A stretch of DNA of 64,000 nucleotides from Arthrobacter sp. ISL-48 (GTDB taxonomy: Bacteria > Actinomycetota > Actinomycetes > Actinomycetales > Micrococcaceae): contig NZ_JAGGPL010000004.1 of assembly GCF_018613805.1 (NCBI RefSeq), forward strand, positions 62,001 to 126,000. The letters are read 5' to 3'. The position numbers and the translations under genes were made by a program. The notes beneath the pieces are model-generated. The model was given only the letters and a program-made list of their open reading frames with translations, had not been told where the DNA came from and ran no database searches. Positions 51,154 to 58,455 of this stretch are shown one piece after another. Each line of letters starts with the position of its first letter. The stretch's first letter is position 1.

Positions 51154-52869
51154 CTATTTGGCGTGGTCATAGGAATCGACCACGGCCACACTCACGGGGA
51201 ACTCGACGGGGATGGGGCCGAACAACAGCTCCTTGGCGGCGTTGGCGGCGTCCTCGATTGCCCGGATACACTCCTCAACGCCTGCCTCAGGAGCGTGGAC
51301 CATCACCTCATCGTGGAGGAAGAACACCAGTTCCGCATGAACGGAACCGTCCGTGCGCATGGCGCGCAGCCGCCGTCGTAATTCTGCCAGCCAGCAGGCT
51401 GCCCAGTCCGCTGCTGACCCCTGGACCACGAAGTTGCGGGTGAAGCGGCCGCGGGAGCGGGCGATCGAATCGGCACGCCGCTGCTCCTCCGCCGTTGCGG
51501 ACTGCTGGCTCTGGAACCACCGTTCGGATGGCGGCGGGCTGCTGCGGCCCAGACGGGTTGTCACCGTGCCTCCCGCCTCGCCGTCGCGCGCTGCCTGCTC
51601 CACAAAGCCCACGGCGCGGGGATAGGTCCGTGCCAGCTGCGGCATCAGGCGGCCGGATTCGCCGGTGGTCGCGCCGTAGATTGCGCCGAGCAGTGCCACT
51701 TTTGCCTTGGCACGGTCGCCGCCGAAGCCCTGTGCGGCGATGCCTGCGTACAGGTCCTTGTCCCTCGCGGCCTCGGCCATCGTGGAGTCCTGCGCCAGTG
51801 CCACGAGGACACGGGGTTCCAGCTGAGAGGCGTCCGCAACGATCAGCTTGTGTCCTGGATCGGCGTGCACGGCACCACGGATCTGGCGGGGGATCTGCAA
51901 CGCGCCGCCGCCACGGGAGGCCCAGCGGCCGGAGACGACGCCGCCCACCACATATTCGGGCTGGAACCGGCCGTTGTTGACCCACGCGTCCAGCCAGGCC
52001 CAGCCGTTGGCAGTATGAAGGCGGGAGAGTTTCTTGTAGGCAAGGAGTGGTTCGATGGCGGGGTGGCTTGATTCTTTGAGCTCCCACTGCCGGGTGCTCT
52101 TTACTTCGATGCCGTTGCGGTGCAGGGCGCGCATCAGTTCCTGCGGCGAATCAGGGTTCAGAGCGGGGGAGTCGAGCAGCCGGCGGAGTTCAGTGTTGAG
52201 CGCCTCAAGCTTCGCCGGCCGGTGGCCCAGGGGCGGCCGTGGACCCAGGTAGTCGGCCAGGATCTGTTCGTGCAGGTCCTCCCGCCAAGGGACGCCCACG
52301 TGTTGCATCTCCGCCGCGATCATGGCGCTGGCTGATTCCGCGGCGAGGAGCAGCTGAAGCCGGTTCCGCCGGTTTTCGCCGGGGCTGACTGAGGCGAGGG
52401 CCGTCTGCTGGGCGGCGTATTCGGTACGCAGTTCCTGCACGGTGTGCCGAGGCGCGGCGCGGTGGCCCAGATCATCAAAGAGGGCCCCCTGCTCGGCTGG
52501 CGGGGGAGGGGGCTGGAGCAGGCGGGGCGGCTGCTGGGGATCGTCCAGCGTGATCTTTTCTGCGTTATGCGCGTATTCGGTGTGGGCTGTGAACTGCGAA
52601 TACGCCAGGATGTTGGCGCACAGGCTCAGGTCATAACAGCGGTCCAGATCCACACCTGAGGCCAGCAGCGCCGGGTACCAGTCCTGCGTACGGTGCCAGA
52701 TCCAGCGCGGCGGCCCGCCCTGCGGCCGGTGTTCGAGCTGGCGTACGACGGCGGCGAGCTCGCCTGCGCTGACCAGGCGGGGCTCCGGGTTGTTCGGATG
52801 CGGATCGCCGGCCTGGGTGACTTGCTGGAGGGCAGCACCGTGGGGGTGGGCAGCGAGCAGCAGGTACAT
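51154..52869 (-). CDS. Family A DNA polymerase lacking the 5' nuclease domain
   Basis: A 571-residue protein with the pol I fold from the degenerate 3'-5' exonuclease-like region onward, known in Actinobacteria as a bifunctional 3'-5' exonuclease/DNA polymerase. Polymerase motif A is IVADASQLEPRVLVALAQD, motif B AKAKVALLGAIYGATTG, motif C VFFLHDEVMVHAP with the catalytic Asp-Glu. The N-terminal 150 residues lack the acidic residues of an active exonuclease as far as I can see, and there is no FEN domain. Start at 52869 (MYLLLAAHPHG). It differs from the housekeeping PolA and is probably a repair or specialised polymerase. Confidence 0.85.
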   Translation of the reverse strand: MYLLLAAHPHGAALQQVTQAGDPHPNNPEPRLVSAGELAAVVRQLEHRPQGGPPRWIWHRTQDWYPALLASGVDLDRCYDLSLCANILAYSQFTAHTEYAHNAEKITLDDPQQPPRLLQPPPPPAEQGALFDDLGHRAAPRHTVQELRTEYAAQQTALASVSPGENRRNRLQLLLAAESASAMIAAEMQHVGVPWREDLHEQILADYLGPRPPLGHRPAKLEALNTELRRLLDSPALNPDSPQELMRALHRNGIEVKSTRQWELKESSHPAIEPLLAYKKLSRLHTANGWAWLDAWVNNGRFQPEYVVGGVVSGRWASRGGGALQIPRQIRGAVHADPGHKLIVADASQLEPRVLVALAQDSTMAEAARDKDLYAGIAAQGFGGDRAKAKVALLGAIYGATTGESGRLMPQLARTYPRAVGFVEQAARDGEAGGTVTTRLGRSSPPPSERWFQSQQSATAEEQRRADSIARSRGRFTRNFVVQGSAADWAACWLAELRRRLRAMRTDGSVHAELVFFLHDEVMVHAPEAGVEECIRAIEDAANAAKELLFGPIPVEFPVSVAVVDSYDHAK

Positions 52870-52995
52870 GGCTCCAATTCTGCCCTGTGCAAGAGGTGCC
52901 TCTGACCCGGCCTCCACACAGGTGCGGCCCCACGTTTGTCCACATAGGGTGGGCTGCCCCTGTCCCCTGACTGTGGCCGGGGGGAAAGTGGCTCC

Positions 52996-54216
52996 ATGAG
53001 CAGGCACCAGCTATCTCCGTCTCCCTTCGAACGGACTCCTACTGAACGGGGCACCTCACGTGGCGCGGTGCGTCATGGGTCGCCGGCCGGAGGGGTTACT
53101 CCCGGCGGGATGTTCTTGGCCCGAGGCCCGGATCCGACTGCGGAAGCGTGGCTGCCGGATGCGGCCGGCGAAGTTCTGCTCGTCACCGGGTTGCCCTTTC
53201 TCCATAGCGAAGTGGAACGGATTGTGGCTGCCGCCGGCGGGCAATTACGGGTGGTCGCAGATGTTTCTGACGCGGCAAGATATTGGGACTCGGCGGCTGC
53301 CGTCCTTGTGGGGAGCGATGTCCGTGAACTTCCGCCACGGCGGCGGGCGCCAGCGGTGCTGGTGGGGTTGAATGGGGAAGGCGACAGCCTCTGGCATCTG
53401 GCAGCGTCCCTCGGTGCGGAACGGGTGGCTGTCTTGCCTGACGCGGCCGGTTGGCTGGCGGAACATCTGAGCAGGTCGCGCTCGCCTGAGGCCGGTGGCC
53501 TGGTGCTCGGGGTGACTGGCGGATGCGGAGGCGCAGGAGCCACCACCGCCGCCATCTGGATCGCCCAGGCGGCCGCCGCCCTGGGTGCGAGCGTGCTGAT
53601 GATTGACGGGGATCCCTGGGGTGGAGGGCTTGAACTGGCGCTCGCCGCAGAGGAGACGCCCGGGCTCCGCTGGCCAGACCTTTCAGAGGCCAGTGGAAGC
53701 ATCGATCCGGAGCAGTTGTCCGATTCCCTGCCCAGCGCCGGAGGCTTCTCCTTCCTCTCCTGGCCCGGCAGCCGCGAGCGTCCCGCCCCGGTGGATGCTG
53801 CCGCGAGCGGGGGCGTGCTGGATGCGGCCCGGCGCGGGTATGAGTTGGTGGTCGTGGATATCGGCCGCGGCAGCGAGCCGCTGCACACCTTCGCCTGGGA
53901 CTGCGACCGTATCCTGGTGGTGGTTCCGGCCCAGCTGAAGGCGGCGGTGGCCTCGGCCCGCCTGGCGCAGGAACTGCCGCCTGTTGAGGCTGCGCTGCTG
54001 GTCAGGGGAAAGGCAGGCGCCGCCCTCGACCACGCGCTGATTTCAGACGCCGTGGGACTGCCTGTCCACGGAAGGGTCCCCGAGCTACGGGGCGTGGGTG
54101 CCGCCTCGGAGAACGGGCGGCTCCTGGAGCTGGGGAAACGGCGCAGTGTCAGGCACTTTGCGGCGTCGGTGCTGGACCTGCTCGACGGTGAAATCCCGGT
54201 GGGTGAATTTCTGTGA
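52996..54216 (+). CDS. Ssd/TadZ-like (CpaE-type) MinD-family ATPase
   Basis: A 406-residue protein heading the tad locus, equivalent to Rv3660c (septum-site determining Ssd). The N-terminal receiver-like part (about 30-150) lacks clear phosphorylation residues. The deviant Walker A GVTGGCGGAGATTAA is at about 175, then SVLMIDGDPWGGGLELAL. It would place the pilus machine or influence septation. It is divergent from the polymerase gene (126 bp gap). The GTGA overlap with tadA at the end shows coupled translation. Confidence 0.85.
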   Translation: MSRHQLSPSPFERTPTERGTSRGAVRHGSPAGGVTPGGMFLARGPDPTAEAWLPDAAGEVLLVTGLPFLHSEVERIVAAAGGQLRVVADVSDAARYWDSAAAVLVGSDVRELPPRRRAPAVLVGLNGEGDSLWHLAASLGAERVAVLPDAAGWLAEHLSRSRSPEAGGLVLGVTGGCGGAGATTAAIWIAQAAAALGASVLMIDGDPWGGGLELALAAEETPGLRWPDLSEASGSIDPEQLSDSLPSAGGFSFLSWPGSRERPAPVDAAASGGVLDAARRGYELVVVDIGRGSEPLHTFAWDCDRILVVVPAQLKAAVASARLAQELPPVEAALLVRGKAGAALDHALISDAVGLPVHGRVPELRGVGAASENGRLLELGKRRSVRHFAASVLDLLDGEIPVGEFL

Positions 54217-55460
54217 GCGCCCGGCCCCCCATTCCGCCGTCGGCTCTGCTCCCGCCGTCGGTTGTGCGCCGGCGCCAAGCCCGCGTCCTGGATCCCCGGG
54301 TCCTTGATTCCAGGCTGCTGGAGACCGTCCGCGAATCAGTGATGGCCGACGCCGGACCGGTCACCCCGTCACGGGTGGCCGCTGCCGTCCAGGCGACCGG
54401 CAAAGTGCTGGGAACAGCCGGCTCCCTGGCCGCCGTGGAGCGGATCAGCGCCGAGCTGAACGGGCTGGGTCCCCTCCAGGAACTGACCCGCGACGTGTCC
54501 GTGACTGACATCTTTGTCAACGCCCCGGACTCCGTGTGGGTTGACCGGGGTCAGGGAATTGAACGCAGCGCGGTGTCCTTCACCAGCGAAGCGCAGGTGC
54601 GGGCGCTGGCGTCACGGCTCGTCGCGGCGGGCGGCAGACGGCTCGACGACGGGTCTCCGTGCGTAGACGTCCGGCTCGTCGGCGGATACCGCGTGCACGC
54701 CGTGCTGCCGCCCATTTCAACCGCCGGCACGCTGCTCAGCGTCCGGATCCGGCGCGAGCAGGTGTTCACCATGGACGAGCTCCGGTCCGGCGGAATGTTC
54801 GGCAGGCTTGTCCAGGACGTGCTTGAGCGCGTTGTGGAGTACCGGCTGAGCTTCCTCATCAGCGGGGCCACGGGTTCCGGCAAAACGACGCTGCTTTCCA
54901 CGCTGCTGGGTCTGTGCTCTCCGGCGGAACGGCTGGTTTTGATTGAGGACGCCTCCGAGCTGAACCCTATCCACCCGCATATCGTGTCGCTGGAATCCCG
55001 GCACGGAAACCTGGAAGGAGGCGGCGCGGTGGATCTGAACGAGTTGGTCCGTCAGGCGCTACGGATGCGGCCCGACAGGCTGGTGGTCGGCGAATGCCGC
55101 GGCGCAGAGGTCCGGGAGCTCCTCACCGCCATGAACACCGGCCACACCGGCGGAGGGGGAACCATCCACGCTAACACCGCCACCGCCGTGCCGGCCCGTC
55201 TGACAGCCCTCGGAGCACTTGCCGGGCTCGGGCAGGATGCGGTCAGGCTTCAGGCGTCCAGCGCACTCGATGTCGTTATCCATGTGGAGAGGTCCGCCCA
55301 GGGCCGCCACATCGCCTGCATCGGCCTGGTGGACGACGGACCTGGCGGCCTTGCAGTGGTTCCCGCACTGGAGAGCCGAAGCGGTGCAATCACACACGGA
55401 CCTGCGTGGGCTCCGCTGGCTGCCCGGCTTGGACTCGACAGCGTGGAAGCCGCGGCATGA
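54213..55460 (+). CDS. tadA: TadA-type secretion/pilus ATPase
   Basis: A 415-residue hexameric ATPase that powers Flp pilus assembly. Walker A is SGATGSGKTTLLSTLL (about 217), the Asp box is LVLIEDASELNP, and Walker B/His box RPDRLVVGECRGAEVRELL is followed by NTGHTGGGGTIHANTA. It overlaps the upstream gene (GTGA) and the downstream tadB (ATGA). Corresponds to Rv3659c. Confidence 0.92.
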   Translation: MSARPPIPPSALLPPSVVRRRQARVLDPRVLDSRLLETVRESVMADAGPVTPSRVAAAVQATGKVLGTAGSLAAVERISAELNGLGPLQELTRDVSVTDIFVNAPDSVWVDRGQGIERSAVSFTSEAQVRALASRLVAAGGRRLDDGSPCVDVRLVGGYRVHAVLPPISTAGTLLSVRIRREQVFTMDELRSGGMFGRLVQDVLERVVEYRLSFLISGATGSGKTTLLSTLLGLCSPAERLVLIEDASELNPIHPHIVSLESRHGNLEGGGAVDLNELVRQALRMRPDRLVVGECRGAEVRELLTAMNTGHTGGGGTIHANTATAVPARLTALGALAGLGQDAVRLQASSALDVVIHVERSAQGRHIACIGLVDDGPGGLAVVPALESRSGAITHGPAWAPLAARLGLDSVEAAA

Positions 55461-56332
55461 TCGTCCTTCTGGTCGCGGCGCTGACGCTGGCCGTGTTTCT
55501 GGTCCTGAGGCCGCCCGGCGGAACCGCACGGCGCTTCCGCCGGGCCACGGGTGGCAGAGGAGCGGGCGGGCTGGGATCGAACAGGAGGGCTGGCGGCCGC
55601 GGACGTCCCGCTGCCCGCGGTGCTTTCCGTCCGGAGGCCGGTCCGGTCCCTGCAGGCAAAGGCGCCGCCAGTATTTCCATGACTCTTGTGGTGCAGCAAC
55701 TCGCCGCTTTGCTGAAAGGGGGCCGTACTCAGGCGAGGCTATGGGAAGAGTTGTGGCTGGTCTACGCCTCCGGCCTTGAGACCGCGTCGAATCGGCCGGC
55801 GACGATACCGGCCGGGACTTCGGGGACTTCGCCTTCGTCGCCGGGACGGCCCCGCCCGGGGCTAAGCGCGGGGTCGGTGGCCATGCTTGGAGCCGCCCAG
55901 TCCGCCGCTTTCCGGGGCTCGCCGGTTTCCGACTCCATCAGGATCTCCGCCCCGGCCGCCTTTCCACGCCTCAATACGACAGAGCCGCGGATCTGGTTTG
56001 AACTTGCCGCGTGCTTTGACATTGCCGAGGCCAGCGGCTGTCCACTGGCCGACGTCCTGACCCGGTTCGCCGCCCAACTCGAAGTGGAGGACGACGCTGA
56101 GGCCGCGCGGCAGACAGCCCTTGCCGGCCCGAAAGCAACAGTCAGCCTGCTGACGTGGCTTCCGCTTATGGGTCTCGGCCTGGGAATCGCCCTGGGGGCC
56201 GATCCGCTGGCCGTTCTCTTAGGAACGCCCCTCGGTTTGGCCGCATTGGCTGCAGGTGCCTCTCTCACCGTGGCGGGAAGGGTCTGGTCTGCCCGTTTGG
56301 TCAGTGCTGCCGCCGGAGCAGGCGTGCCATGA
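55457..56332 (+). CDS. tadB: TadB-like inner-membrane platform protein
   Basis: A 291-residue T2SS-F-type protein. One helix begins at residue 1 (MIVLLVAALTLAVFLVL). A hydrophilic region rich in Gly, Arg, Pro and Ser follows, including an unusual stretch around 110-150 (ATIPAGTSGTSPSSPGRPRP). The F domain is recognisable as FDIAEASGCPLADVLTRFA, with two helices near the end. The Arg/Gly-rich linkers are longer than in most TadB proteins. Equivalent to Rv3658c. ATGA overlaps at both ends. Confidence 0.82.
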   Translation: MIVLLVAALTLAVFLVLRPPGGTARRFRRATGGRGAGGLGSNRRAGGRGRPAARGAFRPEAGPVPAGKGAASISMTLVVQQLAALLKGGRTQARLWEELWLVYASGLETASNRPATIPAGTSGTSPSSPGRPRPGLSAGSVAMLGAAQSAAFRGSPVSDSIRISAPAAFPRLNTTEPRIWFELAACFDIAEASGCPLADVLTRFAAQLEVEDDAEAARQTALAGPKATVSLLTWLPLMGLGLGIALGADPLAVLLGTPLGLAALAAGASLTVAGRVWSARLVSAAAGAGVP

Positions 56333-56985
56333 CGGACGCCTTCCTGCCCGGACTGGTTCTCATGGTTGCCCTAATCGCCGCGTCTTGCCTGGTCCATGCG
56401 GACCACGGCCGGGTACGGAAACGGCTGCGCCACCTACAGATGGGGCAGGAGTCCGGCCGATTCGGGGACCGTCTGAACAAAGCAGGCAGCCTGGACCACG
56501 CGGACAGCAGGGACACACGGCCAAAAGCGGTCCAGGGCGGGAGCCTGCACGGTCTGCGCGACACCGCCATGATGCTGGAACTCGTGGCCGCGATGCTCGA
56601 CGCCGGGTCCGGCATCGGGCGCTCCCTGGAGCTCCTGGCAGCCTCAGCATCAAGTGACTATGCCAGATCCCTTCGTCCTGTCGTGTCGGCGCTGGCCATC
56701 GGGGCCGACTGGGAGACGGCCTGGCGGAGCTCTGAAGTACGCCTGCCGGAGATCCTGGAATTGAGGGACGCGCTGGGTTTCGCTGCAATGACCGGTGCCC
56801 CATCCTCTGCCATCCTTTACGCTCAGGCTGCCAGGCTGCGCCGCGAGAGGTTCCGGGCAGCAGAGAAACGCGCAGCCTCACTGGGTGTAAAGCTGGTCAT
56901 TCCCCTCGGGCTTTGTTCGCTTCCTGCCTTCATCTGCCTGGGCGTGGTTCCGGTCCTTCTTGCGCTGGTTCCCTCCGGATCCTGA
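56329..56985 (+). CDS. tadC: TadC-like inner-membrane platform protein
   Basis: A 218-residue partner of TadB with a first helix (PGLVLMVALIAASCLVHA), the F domain (MMLELVAAMLDAGSGIGRSLELL) and a C-terminal helix pair (LVIPLGLCSLPAFICLGVVP). Equivalent to Rv3657c. It is followed by a 296-bp gap before the pilin gene, so the pilin may have its own promoter or an mRNA processing site. Confidence 0.85.
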   Translation: MTDAFLPGLVLMVALIAASCLVHADHGRVRKRLRHLQMGQESGRFGDRLNKAGSLDHADSRDTRPKAVQGGSLHGLRDTAMMLELVAAMLDAGSGIGRSLELLAASASSDYARSLRPVVSALAIGADWETAWRSSEVRLPEILELRDALGFAAMTGAPSSAILYAQAARLRRERFRAAEKRAASLGVKLVIPLGLCSLPAFICLGVVPVLLALVPSGS

Positions 56986-56991
56986 ACACGT

Positions 56992-57018
56992 CCCGCCTGG
57001 AGGTTCCCTCCCGGCGGG
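56992..57018 (+). terminator. Hairpin between tadC and the pilin gene
   Basis: CCCGCC (56992-56997) with GGCGGG (57013-57018), continued inside by GGAGG/CCTCC around a TTC loop with one mismatch, 11 bp in all, seven bases after the tadC stop. No T-tract: partial termination or mRNA protection is likely. The rest of the 296-bp gap has no gene that I can support. Confidence 0.5.
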
Positions 57019-57281
57019 CGCCGTGCAGCCATCCATGGTAAATCCGGGCTCCGGGGCCAGCTGTATGAGGGGCCGGCCTCCCGGGCCAGCCGTACGAAAG
57101 CCCCGGGGCCACTGTCGTGCCTTCCTGGCCCGGAGCCGCCCAGCTGCCCAACCAGTCCTCCACAGCCTGTTTCAGCACACTCTTTTCCACTTGGGACACC
57201 TGGGCCCTTACCGCCTCCGGCGACGCCGGGAAGAGTCGAAGTAGCCGGCAACTGGGCCGGACGACAGGAAGGAACACCATC

Positions 57282-57608
57282 ATGACAACCAACCAAAAAG
57301 GCGTGGGAGCGGCCCGGGACTCCCGGGCAGTCAGCGTGGCGGAGGGCGAGGAGCCTTTCACTCCACTGAAGGCGGAGGGCAGCGCAGACCGCGGCAACGT
57401 GGTTGAGCTCTACCCGGGTGCCAGCCGCCCGCGGCGCCGCGGCCGTACCCGCTTCATGGGTACGGAGGTCGGAATGGCCACCGCTGAATACGCCATAGCC
57501 ACGCTGGCGGCAGTGGGTTTTGCCGGACTGCTGGTTTTCATTCTGCGCAGCGACGAAGTCCGCGGTTTCCTGCTGAACCTCATCCGCACGGCGCTGGCCT
57601 TGCCATGA
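57282..57608 (+). CDS. Flp-like pilin precursor (DUF4244)
   Basis: A 108-residue prepilin. The long basic leader (to residue about 65) ends at TRFMGTEVG, and the mature part MATAEYAIATLAAVGFAGLL shows Gly before the cleavage site and Glu at +5, as in type IV/Flp pilins. The hydrophobic helix is followed by a short tail (RSDEVRGFLLNLIRTALALP). Equivalent to Rv3656c. AGGAAGG precedes the ATG. It would be cut by a prepilin peptidase not encoded in this window. Confidence 0.85.
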   Translation: MTTNQKGVGAARDSRAVSVAEGEEPFTPLKAEGSADRGNVVELYPGASRPRRRGRTRFMGTEVGMATAEYAIATLAAVGFAGLLVFILRSDEVRGFLLNLIRTALALP

Positions 57609-58099
57609 CCACGGCACCGACCGTCTCCACCTCCCGTTCCCGCGGTAACTGCAGGGGCGGGCCGGATACGGCAGCAGGAATTGCGGGCCGTTGCAGGGAT
57701 CGTGGGCCGGGGCATGAGCGCGGTGCCGTGACGGCTGAGTTCGCTGTGGCGCTGCCGGCAGTCCTGCTGCTACTGGCGCTACTGCTGGCAGGCGCGGCTA
57801 CTGGAATTACGCAGCTTCGTCTGGAAGAGGCAGCACGTGCCGGTGCCAGAGCCTTGGCGCGCGGTGAAGACCCAGGCGCTGTCGAGGGGATCGTCAGGAG
57901 GCTGGCCGGAGCTTCCGCCACCGGGGCTGTGGCCGCTGACGGCGAGTGGTTTGACGTCACCGTGACTGATCGCACCGGCGGCCCGCTCGGGTCAGCCATC
58001 CCCTGGACCTTGACCGCCCGGGCTTCGACTCGCAGCGAGAGTGCCGTTGCCCTGCAGCTGCCAGGGCAGTCCGCTTCATTGCCGGAGGCCGCGGGATGA
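57605..58099 (+). CDS. tadE: TadE-like minor pilin
   Basis: A 164-residue protein with a TadE signature, ERGAVTAEFAVALPAVLLLL, after a basic leader of about 40 residues; the mature part is mostly beta-rich and extracytoplasmic. Equivalent to Rv3655c. ATGA overlaps the pilin stop and the next start. Confidence 0.85.
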   Translation: MTTAPTVSTSRSRGNCRGGPDTAAGIAGRCRDRGPGHERGAVTAEFAVALPAVLLLLALLLAGAATGITQLRLEEAARAGARALARGEDPGAVEGIVRRLAGASATGAVAADGEWFDVTVTDRTGGPLGSAIPWTLTARASTRSESAVALQLPGQSASLPEAAG

Positions 58100-58455
58100 G
58101 CGGTCAGATACGGGACCACCCGGAGCGGGGCTCGGGTACCGTCCTGGCGGCAGGTCTGGCCTTGTTGGTGATCACGGCGATAATGCTGATGCTTCTGTTG
58201 GCGCAGTCAGCGGTGATGGCCAGCAGGGCGGCGGCCGCAGCGGATCTGGCAGCCCTTGCCGGCGCGGATGCACTGCGCGGACTTACCGCCGGGGAGCCGT
58301 GCCTGGTGGCCGCGGATGTGGCGGGGCGCCACGCTGCCACCCTCGTGAGCTGTACACCGGGGGCCGGCCAGACCATCGAAGTCCGGACGGAACTCCTGGC
58401 CCGGACCGTGCTCGGTGCAGGCACCGGCCAGGCGCGTGCGGGACCTCCGCCCTAG
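58096..58455 (+). CDS. TadG-like secreted pseudopilin (Rv3654c type)
   Basis: A 119-residue protein starting with a pilin-like helix (ERGSGTVLAAGLALLVITAI) where the Glu +5 equivalent is absent, then SRAAAAADLAALAGADAL, the pattern of the helicase/secretion neighbourhood protein family. Two cysteines (EPCLVAAD, LVSCTPGA) may form a disulfide outside. Last gene of the tad unit; its stop overlaps the stop of the convergent helicase gene. Confidence 0.82.
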   Translation: MSGQIRDHPERGSGTVLAAGLALLVITAIMLMLLLAQSAVMASRAAAAADLAALAGADALRGLTAGEPCLVAADVAGRHAATLVSCTPGAGQTIEVRTELLARTVLGAGTGQARAGPPP

